Shown in pieces: positions 16,731 to 25,208 of a DNA stretch of 64,000 bases. Position 1 is the first letter of the stretch. Every line of letters begins with the position of its first letter. The stretch lies in assembly GCF_038958875.1 (NCBI RefSeq), contig NZ_CP152407.1:4099501-4163500 (forward strand), in the 5' to 3' direction. The translations under genes and the position numbers were made by a program. This DNA comes from Acidovorax sp. FHTAMBA (GTDB lineage Bacteria; Pseudomonadota; Gammaproteobacteria; Burkholderiales; Burkholderiaceae_C). The notes below the pieces were generated by a model, which was given only the letters and a program-made list of their open reading frames with translations, was not told the origin of the DNA and did not search any database.

Positions 16731-18080
16731 TCAGCGCTTGTGCTGCGACAGCCACTCTTCCAGGTAGTGGATGTTGGTGCCGCCGGCCATGAACTTGGCG
16801 TCCACCATCAGCTCGCGGTGCAGCGGCACGTTGGTGTTGATGCCTTCGATCACCGTCTCGGACAGCGCCGTGCGCATGCGGGCCAGGGCCTGCTCGCGCG
16901 TGTCGCCGTGCACGATGATCTTGCCGATCATCGAGTCGTAGTTAGGCGGCACAAAGTAGTTGGTGTACGCATGCGAATCCACACGCACGCCGGGGCCGCC
17001 TGGTGGATGCCACGTTGTGATACGCCCGGGCGACGGAATGAACTTGTAAGGGTCTTCCGCATTGATCCGGCACTCGATGGCATGGCCCCGGATCTCGATC
17101 TGGCGCTGGGTGAACGGCAGCTTCTCGCCCGCCGCGACCATGATCTGCGTCTTCACGATGTCCACGCCGGTGATCCACTCGGTGACGGGGTGTTCCACTT
17201 GCACACGGGTGTTCATCTCGATGAAGTAGAACTCACCGTTTTCGTACAGGAACTCGAACGTGCCCGCGCCGCGGTAGCCGATTTTCTTGCAAGCGGCCAC
17301 GCAGCGCTCGCCGATCTTCTCGATCAGCTTGCGCGGGATACCAGGCGCTGGCGCCTCTTCGATCACCTTCTGATGGCGGCGCTGCATAGAGCAGTCGCGC
17401 TCGCCCAGATAAACCGCGTTGCGGTGCTTGTCCGCAAGGACCTGGATCTCGATATGGCGCGGGTTCTGGAGGAACTTCTCCATGTACACCGCCGGGTTGC
17501 CAAACGCTGCCCCGGCCTCTGCCTTGGTCATCTGCACGGCGTTGACCAGTGCGGCCTCGGTATGCACCACGCGCATGCCGCGACCACCCCCACCGCCTGC
17601 AGCCTTGATGATGACCGGGTAGCCCACGGCCTTGGCAATGCGACGGATCTGAACGGGGTCATCGGGCAACTCGCCCTCCGAGCCCGGTACGCAGGGAACG
17701 CCTGCGCGGATCATCGCGTGCTTGGCCGATACCTTGTCACCCATGATCCGGATGGATTCGGGGGTGGGGCCAATGAACTGAAATCCGCTTTTTTCCACAC
17801 GCTCGGCAAAGTCCGCGTTTTCGGACAGGAACCCGTAGCCCGGATGGATGGCTTCCGCATCGGTCACCTCGGCGGCCGAAATGATGGCTGGCATGTTGAG
17901 GTAAGACAGCGGCGAGGGCGCGGGGCCGATGCACACCGCTTCTTCGGCCAGCTTGACGTACTTGGCGTCGCGGTCAGCCTCGGAATAGACCATCACAGCC
18001 TTCACGCCCAGCTCACGGCAGGCGCGCTGGATGCGCAGAGCGATCTCACCACGGTTTGCGACCAGGATTTTTTTAAACAT
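16731..18080 (-). CDS. accC: Acetyl-CoA carboxylase, biotin carboxylase subunit
   Basis: ATP-grasp enzyme carboxylating the biotin of AccB, the first step of fatty acid synthesis; 449 aa, the normal length. Visible motifs are the N-terminal [20 protein letters not shown], the glycine-rich ATP loop [14 protein letters not shown], and the catalytic-region motifs [18 protein letters not shown] and [14 protein letters not shown]. The ATG at 18080 directly precedes the conserved start; the open frame runs 75 bp further upstream without homology. It lies 180 bp downstream of accB. Confidence 0.97.
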   Translation of the reverse strand: MFKKILVANRGEIALRIQRACRELGVKAVMVYSEADRDAKYVKLAEEAVCIGPAPSPLSYLNMPAIISAAEVTDAEAIHPGYGFLSENADFAERVEKSGFQFIGPTPESIRIMGDKVSAKHAMIRAGVPCVPGSEGELPDDPVQIRRIAKAVGYPVIIKAAGGGGGRGMRVVHTEAALVNAVQMTKAEAGAAFGNPAVYMEKFLQNPRHIEIQVLADKHRNAVYLGERDCSMQRRHQKVIEEAPAPGIPRKLIEKIGERCVAACKKIGYRGAGTFEFLYENGEFYFIEMNTRVQVEHPVTEWITGVDIVKTQIMVAAGEKLPFTQRQIEIRGHAIECRINAEDPYKFIPSPGRITTWHPPGGPGVRVDSHAYTNYFVPPNYDSMIGKIIVHGDTREQALARMRTALSETVIEGINTNVPLHRELMVDAKFMAGGTNIHYLEEWLSQHKR

Positions 18081-18260
18081 ATTGCTTATCCACAGTGCAT
18101 CGCGCTGCGCGCGACGCTTGAAACTGGCGCGCCACCGGGCCAGGAGGCCACGCAAGCGCCATGATCACCTTGCTGACCTTGCTCAGGGCTGGGCTCCCCA
18201 CCCACCTCGCCAGGCAACAGAAGGGCGACACGGCAACGCCGCTCAGCAGGTTGCACCCAT

Positions 18261-18707
18261 TCATTCAATGACGAACAACGGCTGCCCGTATTCCACGGCC
18301 TGGCCGTTTTCACCCAGGATGCGGGTGACCGTACCTGTCTTGTCGGCCTCGATCTCATTGAGGATCTTCATGGCCTCGATGATGCAGATCGTCTCGCCTT
18401 CCTTGACCTGGCTGCCCACCTCCACAAACGCCTTGGCGCCCGGGCTGGAAGACCGGTAGAACGTACCCACCATCGGCGACTTGACGATATGACCTGATGG
18501 CACCGCAGGCGCTGGCAGCTCGGCCACAGTGGCAGCAGCGGGTGCAGGGGCGGCAGGCGCCTGCGCAGGGGCGGGCACAAACTGCTGCACTACACCTCCC
18601 ACGCTCTTGACGATACGGACCTTGCCCTCGGCCTCGGTGATTTCCAGCTCGGAGACGTTCGACTCGGAGACGAGGTCGATGAGTGTTTTGAGTTTTCGCA
18701 GATCCAT
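18261..18707 (-). CDS. accB: Biotin carboxyl carrier protein of acetyl-CoA carboxylase
   Basis: A 148-aa carrier. The N-terminal domain ([23 protein letters not shown]) is followed by an Ala/Pro-rich linker and the biotinyl domain with [10 protein letters not shown], in which Lys114 is the biotinylation site. The thumb region ([18 protein letters not shown]) is also present. The gap of 180 bp to accC is longer than usual and shows no clear terminator. aroQ, often found upstream of accB, is not here. Confidence 0.96.
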   Translation of the reverse strand: MDLRKLKTLIDLVSESNVSELEITEAEGKVRIVKSVGGVVQQFVPAPAQAPAAPAPAAATVAELPAPAVPSGHIVKSPMVGTFYRSSSPGAKAFVEVGSQVKEGETICIIEAMKILNEIEADKTGTVTRILGENGQAVEYGQPLFVIE

Positions 18708-18852
18708 GGAAGCTCCAACGGCTATAAACTGAATAGGGCGCGAATTTACTCCAATTTCGGCCTACTTCACGCTTCCACGGCTATTTTTCGTCAACCCCAT
18801 GAAGAAAAAACCTCCGATGGTCTGGAAATGAACCGTCTGAGCAGCCACAAGG

Positions 18853-19434
18853 TCAGCGAAGGGCTGCCCACTGTTTCAGGTCCTGGGGGGTTAACTGCCC
18901 CATTTTACGGTGCAGCACGCGACCGCTGGCGCCCAGCACCACGGTGAACGGCAGGCCACCCGTGAGATTGCCCAGCGACCGACCCAGATCTGTCCCGCCC
19001 AGTCCGGCCAGCCCCACCGGAAACTCCAGAGGGATGCGTTGCAGGAATTTGCGCACCGCCGAAGGCTGGTCGATGGCCAGCCCCAGCACCTGCCAGCCGG
19101 CAGGAGACTGCTGGCGGTAAAAATCATTGAGCATGGGGAGTTCATCCACGCACGGCGGGCACCAGGTGGCCCAGAAGTTGAGCAGCAGCGGCTTGCCCGC
19201 CATGGACTGGAGCGACACCACGCCGCCTTCAGGTCTCTCGAACTCCATGGACCAGAGCGCCTGCTCCACACCCTCCTCCATGGCATGCGGTTGAAACTTC
19301 CACCATGCCAGACCCGCGCCACCCAGGGCAGCGGCACCCGCGACCCCGGCGTACAGCAGGCGCCTTCGACTGTGCGAAGGCCGCGCACCAGGCGCCGCGG
19401 AGGCGGATTCAGGAAGATCAGCTGGAGTGGTCAT
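18853..19434 (-). CDS. TlpA-family membrane-anchored thioredoxin-like protein
   Basis: A 193-aa periplasmic thiol-disulfide oxidoreductase. The N-terminal segment RRRLLYAGVAGAAALGGAGLAWW is a membrane anchor or signal, preceded by a Pro/Ala-rich stretch. The redox motif is WCPPC within LLLNFWATWCPPCVDELPML, as in TlpA/ResA proteins that reduce apocytochromes or copper-site cysteines. The cis-Pro region (GGLPFTVVLGASGRVLHRKMG) is present. It overlaps the upstream gene by 4 bp, so the two are likely cotranslated. Confidence 0.88.
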   Translation of the reverse strand: MTTPADLPESASAAPGARPSHSRRRLLYAGVAGAAALGGAGLAWWKFQPHAMEEGVEQALWSMEFERPEGGVVSLQSMAGKPLLLNFWATWCPPCVDELPMLNDFYRQQSPAGWQVLGLAIDQPSAVRKFLQRIPLEFPVGLAGLGGTDLGRSLGNLTGGLPFTVVLGASGRVLHRKMGQLTPQDLKQWAALR

Positions 19435-20030
19435 GGAACGGGTGTTTCCTCAAGCAAACGCCGCAGGGCGGTCATGTCGCCACGGGGCGCGCGCCCCCGG
19501 GAGTCCGGGCGCAGCGCGCCGCGCAGGTCATCAAGGTCATAAATCATCAGATGCACGCCGATCATCTCATTGAGCTCGGGCGATTTGCTGCCCACGCTCA
19601 AGGCCTCCACGGATTCGCCGTGAAAGCCGGTGACGGTCCGCGGCTCGTAGTCCACATGGTGATCGATCAGCGCAATCTCTGCTGATTTGGGGTCATCGCA
19701 GAACAACTGCAGGTAAATATCGGACAGCCGCGTGGCCGTGCCATGCCACACGGCACCCGCCAGGTGGGGGCGAAACGCCGCCATGCGCTCCATCCACACC
19801 AGGGCCAGCTGCCGCAGCGCCCTGAGCTCGCGCGGCTGCGTCTCCGCGCAAAAGAGCTGGATGTACTCGCGCACAGCGCCCTCGACCAGATCGTTGTCCG
19901 GCAAAGGCGTGCGCGCAGGCAGGCCCATCTGGCGCAAAGCCCGGCGCTTGGCCGGGCCCCATTCCAGCCCCTCTTCCACCACCAGACGGGCCGTGGTGTG
20001 GGCGATTTCTTCGCTCAAAGGTGTGTGCAT
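19431..20030 (-). CDS. Conserved protein of unknown function
   Basis: I do not recognise this 199-aa soluble protein. It is acidic/helical in its first half (EEIAHTTARLVVEEGLEWGPAKRRALRQMG) and ends with a segment containing DHHVDYEPRTVTGFHGESVEAL. No signal peptide or membrane segment is visible. The ATG at 20030 was chosen because upstream codons in the open frame look non-coding. It overlaps the TlpA-like gene by 4 bp and is divergent from mpl, with a dispersed repeat between the starts. Confidence 0.75.
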   Translation of the reverse strand: MHTPLSEEIAHTTARLVVEEGLEWGPAKRRALRQMGLPARTPLPDNDLVEGAVREYIQLFCAETQPRELRALRQLALVWMERMAAFRPHLAGAVWHGTATRLSDIYLQLFCDDPKSAEIALIDHHVDYEPRTVTGFHGESVEALSVGSKSPELNEMIGVHLMIYDLDDLRGALRPDSRGRAPRGDMTALRRLLEETPVP

Positions 20031-20119
20031 GGCAGTACAGTCAACGGCGGGAAGGAAGCTGCATTGTGTCCCGCCACGCCGGGGCGCATTACGGGTTTCC
20101 CCGGAGATTTCCAAGGCCA

Positions 20120-20174
20120 CTATATTTTTCATAGCTTCTAACGCTTATCCATCAAGCGCTGGAGGCTTTTTTTA
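20120..20174. repeat. Dispersed palindromic repeat, copy 2
   Basis: TTTTTCATAGCTTCTAACGC followed by TTATCCATCAAGCGCTGGAGG matches the family. It occupies most of the divergent region upstream of mpl, so it may overlap its promoter. Confidence 0.8.
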
Positions 20175-20198
20175 TATTGAACCTTAGAATCTGCGCCC

Positions 20199-21623
20199 AT
20201 GCATATACACATACTGGGCATCTGCGGCACGTTCATGGGCGGCCTGGCCGCACTGGCACGCGAGGCAGGCCACAAGGTCACAGGTTGCGACGCTGGCGTT
20301 TACCCACCGATGAGCGACCAGCTCCGCGCCTTGGGCATCGACCTGATCGAAGGCTTTGGGGCCGACCAGCTGGACCTCAAGCCCGACATGTTTGTGGTCG
20401 GCAACGTGGTGAGCCGCGTGCGAATGCCCGACGGTTCGCCCAAGTTTGCGCTGATGGAGGCCATCCTGGACGCTGGCCTGCCCTACACCAGTGGCCCGCA
20501 GTGGCTGGCCGAACACGTGTTGCAGGGCCGCCATGTGCTGGCGGTTGCGGGCACCCATGGCAAGACCACCACCACCTCGATGCTGGCCTGGATCCTGGAA
20601 TGCGCCGGGCAGCGGCCGGGTTTTCTGATTGGGGGAGTGCCGCTCAACTTTGGCGTGTCGGCACGCCTGGGCGCGCCCCGGCGCCCCGCGCCCGGCAGTG
20701 TACCGCTGGGGGCTGCGCCCCTGTTCGTGATCGAGGCAGACGAATACGACACCGCTTTCTTCGACAAGCGCAGCAAGTTCGTGCACTACCGCCCCCGCAC
20801 GGCGGTACTGAACAACCTGGAGTTTGACCACGCAGACATTTTTGACGACCTGGCCGCCATCGAGCGGCAGTTCCACCACCTGGTGCGCACCGTGCCACCG
20901 TCCGGGCGTGTGGTGGTCAACGGGCTGGAAGAAAGCCTTGCCCGCGTGCTGCACACGGGCTGCTGGAGCGAAGTGTCCAGCTTCGGTGAAGCCGTGAGCG
21001 ATTTTTCGGCACAGGGAGACCCGCAGGCCTTCGATGTGCTGCACCAGGGGCGCAAGGTGGTGCGTGTGGAATGGGCACTGACGGGCGTGCACAACCAGCT
21101 CAATGCCCTGGCAGCCATCGCTGCGGCCCACCATGTGGGCGTGAGCCCCGGGGATGCGGCCACCGCGCTGGCCAGCTTTCAGAACGTGAAGCGGCGCATG
21201 GAACTGCGCGGCACCGTGAACGGCATCGCGGTGTACGACGATTTTGCCCACCACCCCACCGCGCTCCGAACCACACTGGATGGCCTGCGCCGCAGCCTGG
21301 GCCCGGACGTGCGCATCCTTGCCGTCTTCGAGCCGCGCAGCAACACCATGAAACTGGGGGCCATGAAGGCCCAGCTTCCGTGGGCGCTGGAGCCCGCCGA
21401 CCTGGCGTTCTGCCACACCGCGGGGCTGGACTGGGACGCGGCACAGGCGCTCGCCCCCCTGGGTGTCGGCCCTGGCCTGCGTGCGCAAACCGCTGCCGAC
21501 ATCGACGCCCTGGTACTACAGGTGACCACCGCAGCGCGCCCCGGCGATCACATTGTGTGCATGAGCAACGGCGGGTTTGGCGGCATCCACGCCAAACTGC
21601 TCAATTCGCTACAAAAAATATAG
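20199..21623 (+). CDS. mpl: UDP-MurNAc:L-alanyl-gamma-D-glutamyl-meso-DAP ligase
   Basis: Cytoplasmic murein-recycling ligase that joins recovered tripeptide to UDP-MurNAc. At 474 aa it has normal length. MHIHILGICGTFMGGLAALA is the Rossmann-like N-terminus. The central Mur-ligase P-loop is AVAGTHGKTTTTSMLAWIL, followed by EADEYDTAFFDKRSKFVHY, NNLEFDHADIF and the C-terminal VYDDFAHHPTAL motif. It works in the same pathway as AmpD at 7.1 kb. A dispersed repeat and then an IS30 element follow immediately downstream. Confidence 0.96.
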   Translation: MHIHILGICGTFMGGLAALAREAGHKVTGCDAGVYPPMSDQLRALGIDLIEGFGADQLDLKPDMFVVGNVVSRVRMPDGSPKFALMEAILDAGLPYTSGPQWLAEHVLQGRHVLAVAGTHGKTTTTSMLAWILECAGQRPGFLIGGVPLNFGVSARLGAPRRPAPGSVPLGAAPLFVIEADEYDTAFFDKRSKFVHYRPRTAVLNNLEFDHADIFDDLAAIERQFHHLVRTVPPSGRVVVNGLEESLARVLHTGCWSEVSSFGEAVSDFSAQGDPQAFDVLHQGRKVVRVEWALTGVHNQLNALAAIAAAHHVGVSPGDAATALASFQNVKRRMELRGTVNGIAVYDDFAHHPTALRTTLDGLRRSLGPDVRILAVFEPRSNTMKLGAMKAQLPWALEPADLAFCHTAGLDWDAAQALAPLGVGPGLRAQTAADIDALVLQVTTAARPGDHIVCMSNGGFGGIHAKLLNSLQKI

Positions 21624-21663
21624 CTGACAGCGCTTGATCGTCAAGCGCTAGAGCCTGTTTTTA
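21610..21663. repeat. Dispersed palindromic repeat, copy 3
   Basis: ACAAAAAATATAGCTGACAG followed by CGCTTGATCGTCAAGCGCTAG; the left end overlaps the last codons of mpl. It ends 7 bp before the IS30 element. Confidence 0.8.
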
Positions 21664-21669
21664 TCCGCA

Positions 21670-22754
21670 GATTCAACTACAAAGTGCACCGAATTTCAGT
21701 GTAACGGACGAATCTCCAAGCCCATGAACACCTCGTGGGGAGTGCGGTAGTTGAGGCACTTGCGGGGTCGGTGGTTGAGCCGGTAGAGCGCATCGTCAAC
21801 TTCGTGCTGCGAGACCCGGCGCAGGTTGGTGCACTTGGGGAAGTACTGGCGCAACAGGCCATTGGTGTTCTCGTTGAGCCCACGCTCCCATGAGTGGTAG
21901 GGATGCGCGAAGTACACATCTGCCCCCAGACTGGCGGCGATGAATGCATGCTCAGCAAACTCCTTGCCATTGTCGAACGTGATCGTTTCGCACAAGTGTT
22001 TGTGAGGTCGCAGCAGTGCGATCACAGCCTCGGTCACCCCTGCGCTGTGGCGCGAGTCCAGTTGCTGCGCCAGTGTGTAGCGGGACTTGCGCTCCACCAA
22101 GGTCACCAGTACCCCTTGGTGGCCCTTGCCGACCACGGTGTCACCCTCCCAGTCACCCATGCGGCTGCGTGCGTCAACGATGGCGGGGCGCTGCTCTATG
22201 CAGAGCCGATCTTTGAGTGTGCCGCGCCGCTCTTGTCCGCTGCCGTAGCGCTTGCGTCGCACCTTCTGGCAGCGCAGGTGTTTGATCAGCTCACCGCCTT
22301 TGCGTTTGTCGTCATAGATGTGCTGGTAGATGCATTCGTGGCTGATGGTCAGCACGCCCTCCAGCCGCAGCCGTCCGCTGACCTGCTCGGGAGAAAGCTC
22401 CAGGCGCAGATAGCTGTCCACCTGGCTCCACTGCCGCGCATTGAACTGGCGTGCATTGCGCCGTGCCCCTTGGCGGGCACGGGCTCGCTCATGAGCGCGG
22501 GCGGGTTTGTAGCCTTGGGCTCCAGCGTTGCGATTGAGCTCGCGGGTGATGGTCGATCGGCTTCGATTGAGCTGTGCGGCTATCACTGCCGGGCTTATGT
22601 TTTGACGACGCAGTGCGTGGATTTGGTATCGTTCTTCTCGGGTCAAGTGGGTATAGGTCATGGTGCAACGTTTGGGACTGGCCGGTCACAAAAATGCATC
22701 CTATGCACTCTTGGCCCAACTCGGTTTACTTGCGTTGCACTTCGTACTTGAATC
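21670..22754 (-). mobile_element. IS30-family insertion sequence, complete
   Basis: About 1085 bp with imperfect terminal inverted repeats: GATTCAACTACAAAGTGCA on the left (21670-21688) and, on the opposite strand, GATTCAAGTACGAAGTGCA on the right (22736-22754), 17 of 19 matching. It holds one intact transposase gene. No short direct target repeat is evident at the ends. It sits between the convergent 3' ends of mpl and the next gene and breaks neither. Confidence 0.93.
21696..22661 (-). CDS. IS30-family transposase
   Basis: A 321-aa DDE transposase. The N-terminal helix-turn-helix region (LTREERYQIHALRRQNISPAVIA, SRSTITRELNRN) binds the terminal repeats. The catalytic core shows MGDWEGDTVVGKG (first D), TFDNGKEFAEH (second D) and HPYHSWERGLNENTNGLLRQ (E). 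Length and motifs are intact, so it is probably functional. Confidence 0.95.
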   Translation of the reverse strand: MTYTHLTREERYQIHALRRQNISPAVIAAQLNRSRSTITRELNRNAGAQGYKPARAHERARARQGARRNARQFNARQWSQVDSYLRLELSPEQVSGRLRLEGVLTISHECIYQHIYDDKRKGGELIKHLRCQKVRRKRYGSGQERRGTLKDRLCIEQRPAIVDARSRMGDWEGDTVVGKGHQGVLVTLVERKSRYTLAQQLDSRHSAGVTEAVIALLRPHKHLCETITFDNGKEFAEHAFIAASLGADVYFAHPYHSWERGLNENTNGLLRQYFPKCTNLRRVSQHEVDDALYRLNHRPRKCLNYRTPHEVFMGLEIRPLH

Positions 22755-22780
22755 CGCCATCTGAAATTTCAGTCCGACAT

Positions 22781-23092
22781 TCAGAACGAAACAGCCATCG
22801 CGGGCACATCCACGCGCACCACGGGCTTGGCCAGGGCTGCGCTGGCGGCACGGGCAAAGTCGCGGGACCACGCAGGATCGGACATCAGCGCATCACCTGC
22901 GGCACGGGCCACGGTCAGCACCTTATCCGCCAGCAGCACCTTGCCGCTGGCGCGAAGGGGCTCGCAGTCCAGCGCGGTGAACTGGTCGTCCAGCCAGCGC
23001 CTGCCCGCCTCGTGGCCCATGGGCTCGGCGCCTGCCAGATCAAAGCGGAATTCCTGGTTTCCGGCCAGAACGACCGACACTTCGCTGAGCAT
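22781..23092 (-). CDS. Conserved hypothetical protein
   Basis: A 103-aa protein (MLSEVSVVLAGNQEFRFDLAG...) that I do not recognise. No signal or membrane segment is visible. The ATG is preceded by AGAAAGG on the minus strand. It lies downstream of aroG on the same strand after 68 bp, so it may be cotranscribed. The IS30 element ends 26 bp beyond its stop. Confidence 0.7.
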   Translation of the reverse strand: MLSEVSVVLAGNQEFRFDLAGAEPMGHEAGRRWLDDQFTALDCEPLRASGKVLLADKVLTVARAAGDALMSDPAWSRDFARAASAALAKPVVRVDVPAMAVSF

Positions 23093-23160
23093 GATGTTTA
23101 CCTTTCTTCTGTTTTGATGGCTTGAGCCCGCAGTTTAGGGCCTGCGGCCCGTGCTGTGGA

Positions 23161-24282
23161 TCAGCGTGCGCGACGCGCCTTCACGGCTTCCGACAGATCG
23201 GCCATTGCTTTCACGGAGTCATCCCAGCCCAGACAGGCGTCGGTGATGCTCTTGCCGTATTCCAGGGCATCGGGTTTATCCTTGCCCGGCGAGAATTTCT
23301 GCGCACCGGCCGTGAGGTGGCTTTCGATCATCAGCCCGAAGACGCTGCGCGAGCCGCCGGCGAGTTGCGCTGCAATATCGCGGGCCACATCCAGCTGCTT
23401 TTCATGCTGCTTGCTGCTGTTGGCATGGCTGCAGTCGACCATGAGCGTTGCGGGCAGCTTGGCAGCCTCCAGATCCTTGCAGGCCGCAGCCACGCTGGCC
23501 GCATCGTAGTTGGGCGCCTTGCCGCCCCGCAGGATCACGTGGCAGTCCTTGTTGCCCTTGGTGTTCACAATGGCGACCTGGCCGTTCTTGTGCACCGACA
23601 GGAAATGGTGGCCGCGGCTGGCCGACTGGATGGCGTCGGTCGCAATGCGGATATTGCCGTCCGTGCCGTTCTTGAAACCGATGGGCGCCGACAGGCCCGA
23701 GGCCAGCTCGCGGTGCACCTGGCTCTCGGTGGTGCGGGCACCGATGGCACCCCAGCTGATCAGGTCGCCAATGTATTGGGGCGAGATCACGTCCAGGAAC
23801 TCGCTGCCGGCCGGCATGCCCAAGCGGTTGATGTCGATCAGCAGCTGGCGGGCAATGCGCAAGCCTTCGTCGATGCGGTAGGTTTCGTCCAGGTAGGGGT
23901 CGTTGATCAGGCCCTTCCAGCCCACGGTGGTGCGGGGCTTTTCGAAGTACACGCGCATCACGATCTCCAGCGTGTCCTTGTATTGCTCGCGCACTACCTT
24001 CAGGCGCCGGGCGTATTCGAGCGCGGCGGCGGGGTCGTGGATGGAACAGGGGCCAATCACCACCAGCAGGCGGTCATCCTTGCCGGCCATGATGTTGTGG
24101 ATGTTTTTGCGGGTCTGGGTGATCAGCGTCTCCACCGGCGTACCGCCGATCGGGAAAAAGCGGATCAGGTGCTCGGGAGGAGGCAACACGGTGATGTCCT
24201 TGATACGTTCGTCGTCGGTCTGGCTGGTTTTCTCGACGCTGCGGTACCAGGCATCGCTGGCGGGGTTGGAAAGGGCCGTCAT
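23161..24282 (-). CDS. aroG: 3-deoxy-7-phosphoheptulonate synthase, class I
   Basis: First enzyme of the shikimate pathway, condensing phosphoenolpyruvate and erythrose-4-phosphate. At 373 aa it has class I alpha length. Motifs are LLVVIGPCSIHDP, FEKPRTTVGWKGLINDP, SWGAIGARTTESQVHREL, IGFKNGTDGNIRIA, ILRGGKAPNYDA and MVDCSHANSSK. The ATG at 24282 follows GAGGAAGCAACC on the minus strand. Upstream lie an aromatic-rich leader peptide and a terminator, so expression should be controlled by transcription attenuation in response to charged Phe, Tyr or Trp tRNA. aroE, another shikimate gene, is at 36.3 kb. Confidence 0.96.
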   Translation of the reverse strand: MTALSNPASDAWYRSVEKTSQTDDERIKDITVLPPPEHLIRFFPIGGTPVETLITQTRKNIHNIMAGKDDRLLVVIGPCSIHDPAAALEYARRLKVVREQYKDTLEIVMRVYFEKPRTTVGWKGLINDPYLDETYRIDEGLRIARQLLIDINRLGMPAGSEFLDVISPQYIGDLISWGAIGARTTESQVHRELASGLSAPIGFKNGTDGNIRIATDAIQSASRGHHFLSVHKNGQVAIVNTKGNKDCHVILRGGKAPNYDAASVAAACKDLEAAKLPATLMVDCSHANSSKQHEKQLDVARDIAAQLAGGSRSVFGLMIESHLTAGAQKFSPGKDKPDALEYGKSITDACLGWDDSVKAMADLSEAVKARRAR

Positions 24283-24330
24283 GGTTGCTTCCTCGTGGGG
24301 TAAGTTGAAGTGAGATGGGAAAACGGGAGG

Positions 24331-24372
24331 GCAGAAAAACAAAAACCGCCGGGCTTTGCAGCGTCGGCGGTT
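24331..24372 (-). terminator. Attenuator terminator in the aroG leader
   Basis: On the minus strand, AACCGCCG / CGGCGGTT form a perfect 8-bp GC-rich stem around 13 nt and are followed by TTTGTTTTT. It lies between the leader peptide and the aroG start. Its 5' arm CCGCCG can alternatively pair with CGGCGG at the end of the leader peptide coding sequence. Confidence 0.82.
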
Positions 24373-24409
24373 GGTATGGGGAGGTTGTGTGTGCTTGCGC
24401 GTTTTCCTC

Positions 24410-24466
24410 TCATCCGCCGGGGACCGAGATAAAAAACCAAAAATAAAACGCGCTGCGAACTTGCAT
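24410..24466 (-). CDS. aroG leader peptide (aromatic-rich attenuator peptide)
   Basis: An 18-codon ORF, MQVRSAFYFWFFISVPGG, containing the uninterrupted run F-Y-F-W-F-F. Such runs mark leader peptides at which ribosomes stall when aromatic aminoacyl-tRNA is scarce. The last codons (CCC GGC GGA) contain CGGCGG, the competitor for the 5' arm of the terminator 40-50 nt downstream. It ends 127 nt before the aroG ATG. The start codon has no strong Shine-Dalgarno, and the promoter is not obvious. The attenuation role is inferred from peptide composition and RNA pairing. Confidence 0.8.
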   Translation of the reverse strand: MQVRSAFYFWFFISVPGG

Positions 24467-24500
24467 GGCACCCAATGTAGCACAGGAGTGCCGCAGTGCA

Positions 24501-24526
24501 GCAATTGCGCGATGTTGCAATTGCGC
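24501..24526. promoter_or_regulatory. Direct repeat upstream of the aroG leader
   Basis: GCAATTGCGC occurs at 24501-24510 and again at 24517-24526, 16 bp apart, each containing the palindrome GCAATTGC. It lies 35 bp upstream of the leader peptide start and could be an operator or part of the promoter. No regulator is assigned. Confidence 0.35.
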
Positions 24527-24563
24527 TACAAAACCCCGTGAAACGCGCAGCACGGCGTGCACT

Positions 24564-25103
24564 TCAGCTCCTTCGCTGCCGGAACCAGGTCTGGATTTTT
24601 TGCAGGAAAGAGCGGCTCCGCGGGGGCGCGGAATCCTGCAGTTCGCTGTGCGCGTCGCCATGGTGTTCGTACATGTCGATCAGCAACAACGCCTCGCCCA
24701 GCGTGCGCCAGGCCAGCAGCTCGAAATGGTCGAAGCTTGCGCTCTCCCTGGAGCTTCGGCGCTCCAGCATCTGCTGCCAATGGGCAATGGCGTTGCGCAG
24801 CTCGCGCAGCGCGCGCTGGTAGGCGCCAAACTCGTAGAGCGCATGCCACGCCGAGCCCAGGCCTGTCAGAAACAACTGGTGTTCGCGCGCACATTGCGAC
24901 AGGGCCGCCACGTGGCGCGCAATCGCCGCGGTGTCGGTGCTGGTGCGCCGGATGCGCACCGCTTCGTCAATCTGCGCCGACAGGGCACCCAGGCTGTCCC
25001 GCAACTGGCGCGAGTCCTCATCGGCAACGCCTTCGCGCAGAAAGCGGCTGATGTCGCCAAACGACTGCAGGGTCAGCAACTGGCTAGGGCGCGTGGCAGA
25101 CAT
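24564..25103 (-). CDS. Hypothetical protein, mostly helical
   Basis: A 179-aa protein I do not recognise. It is rich in Arg, Glu, Leu and Ala, looks all-helical, and has no signal or membrane segment. The C-terminus is basic (SFLQKIQTWFRQRRS). The ATG at 25103 (MSATRPSQLLTLQSFGD) is preferred to one 9 bp upstream. It lies between tldD and the aroG leader on the same strand and ends about 37 bp before the direct repeat upstream of the leader. Confidence 0.7.
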   Translation of the reverse strand: MSATRPSQLLTLQSFGDISRFLREGVADEDSRQLRDSLGALSAQIDEAVRIRRTSTDTAAIARHVAALSQCAREHQLFLTGLGSAWHALYEFGAYQRALRELRNAIAHWQQMLERRSSRESASFDHFELLAWRTLGEALLLIDMYEHHGDAHSELQDSAPPRSRSFLQKIQTWFRQRRS

Positions 25104-25208
25104 GGTGATCACATTGTGCGCTGCCTGTGGCGGCGCGCAGCACTTTCAGGGACCGCAAAAACCCGTAGGCCGAAACGCTGCCGCAGGCCCGCCTGCAGCG
25201 TCGCCTCT

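Noticed and set aside
18081..18260. Possible gene or regulatory RNA between accB and accC
   Set aside because: No open frame with a ribosome site, no clear hairpin-plus-T-run was seen in the 180 bp.
24466..24540. Extended -10-like TGCTACATT as the aroG promoter
   Set aside because: It would start transcription at the leader ATG itself, and the -35 match is poor with 19-bp spacing; the promoter stays unassigned.
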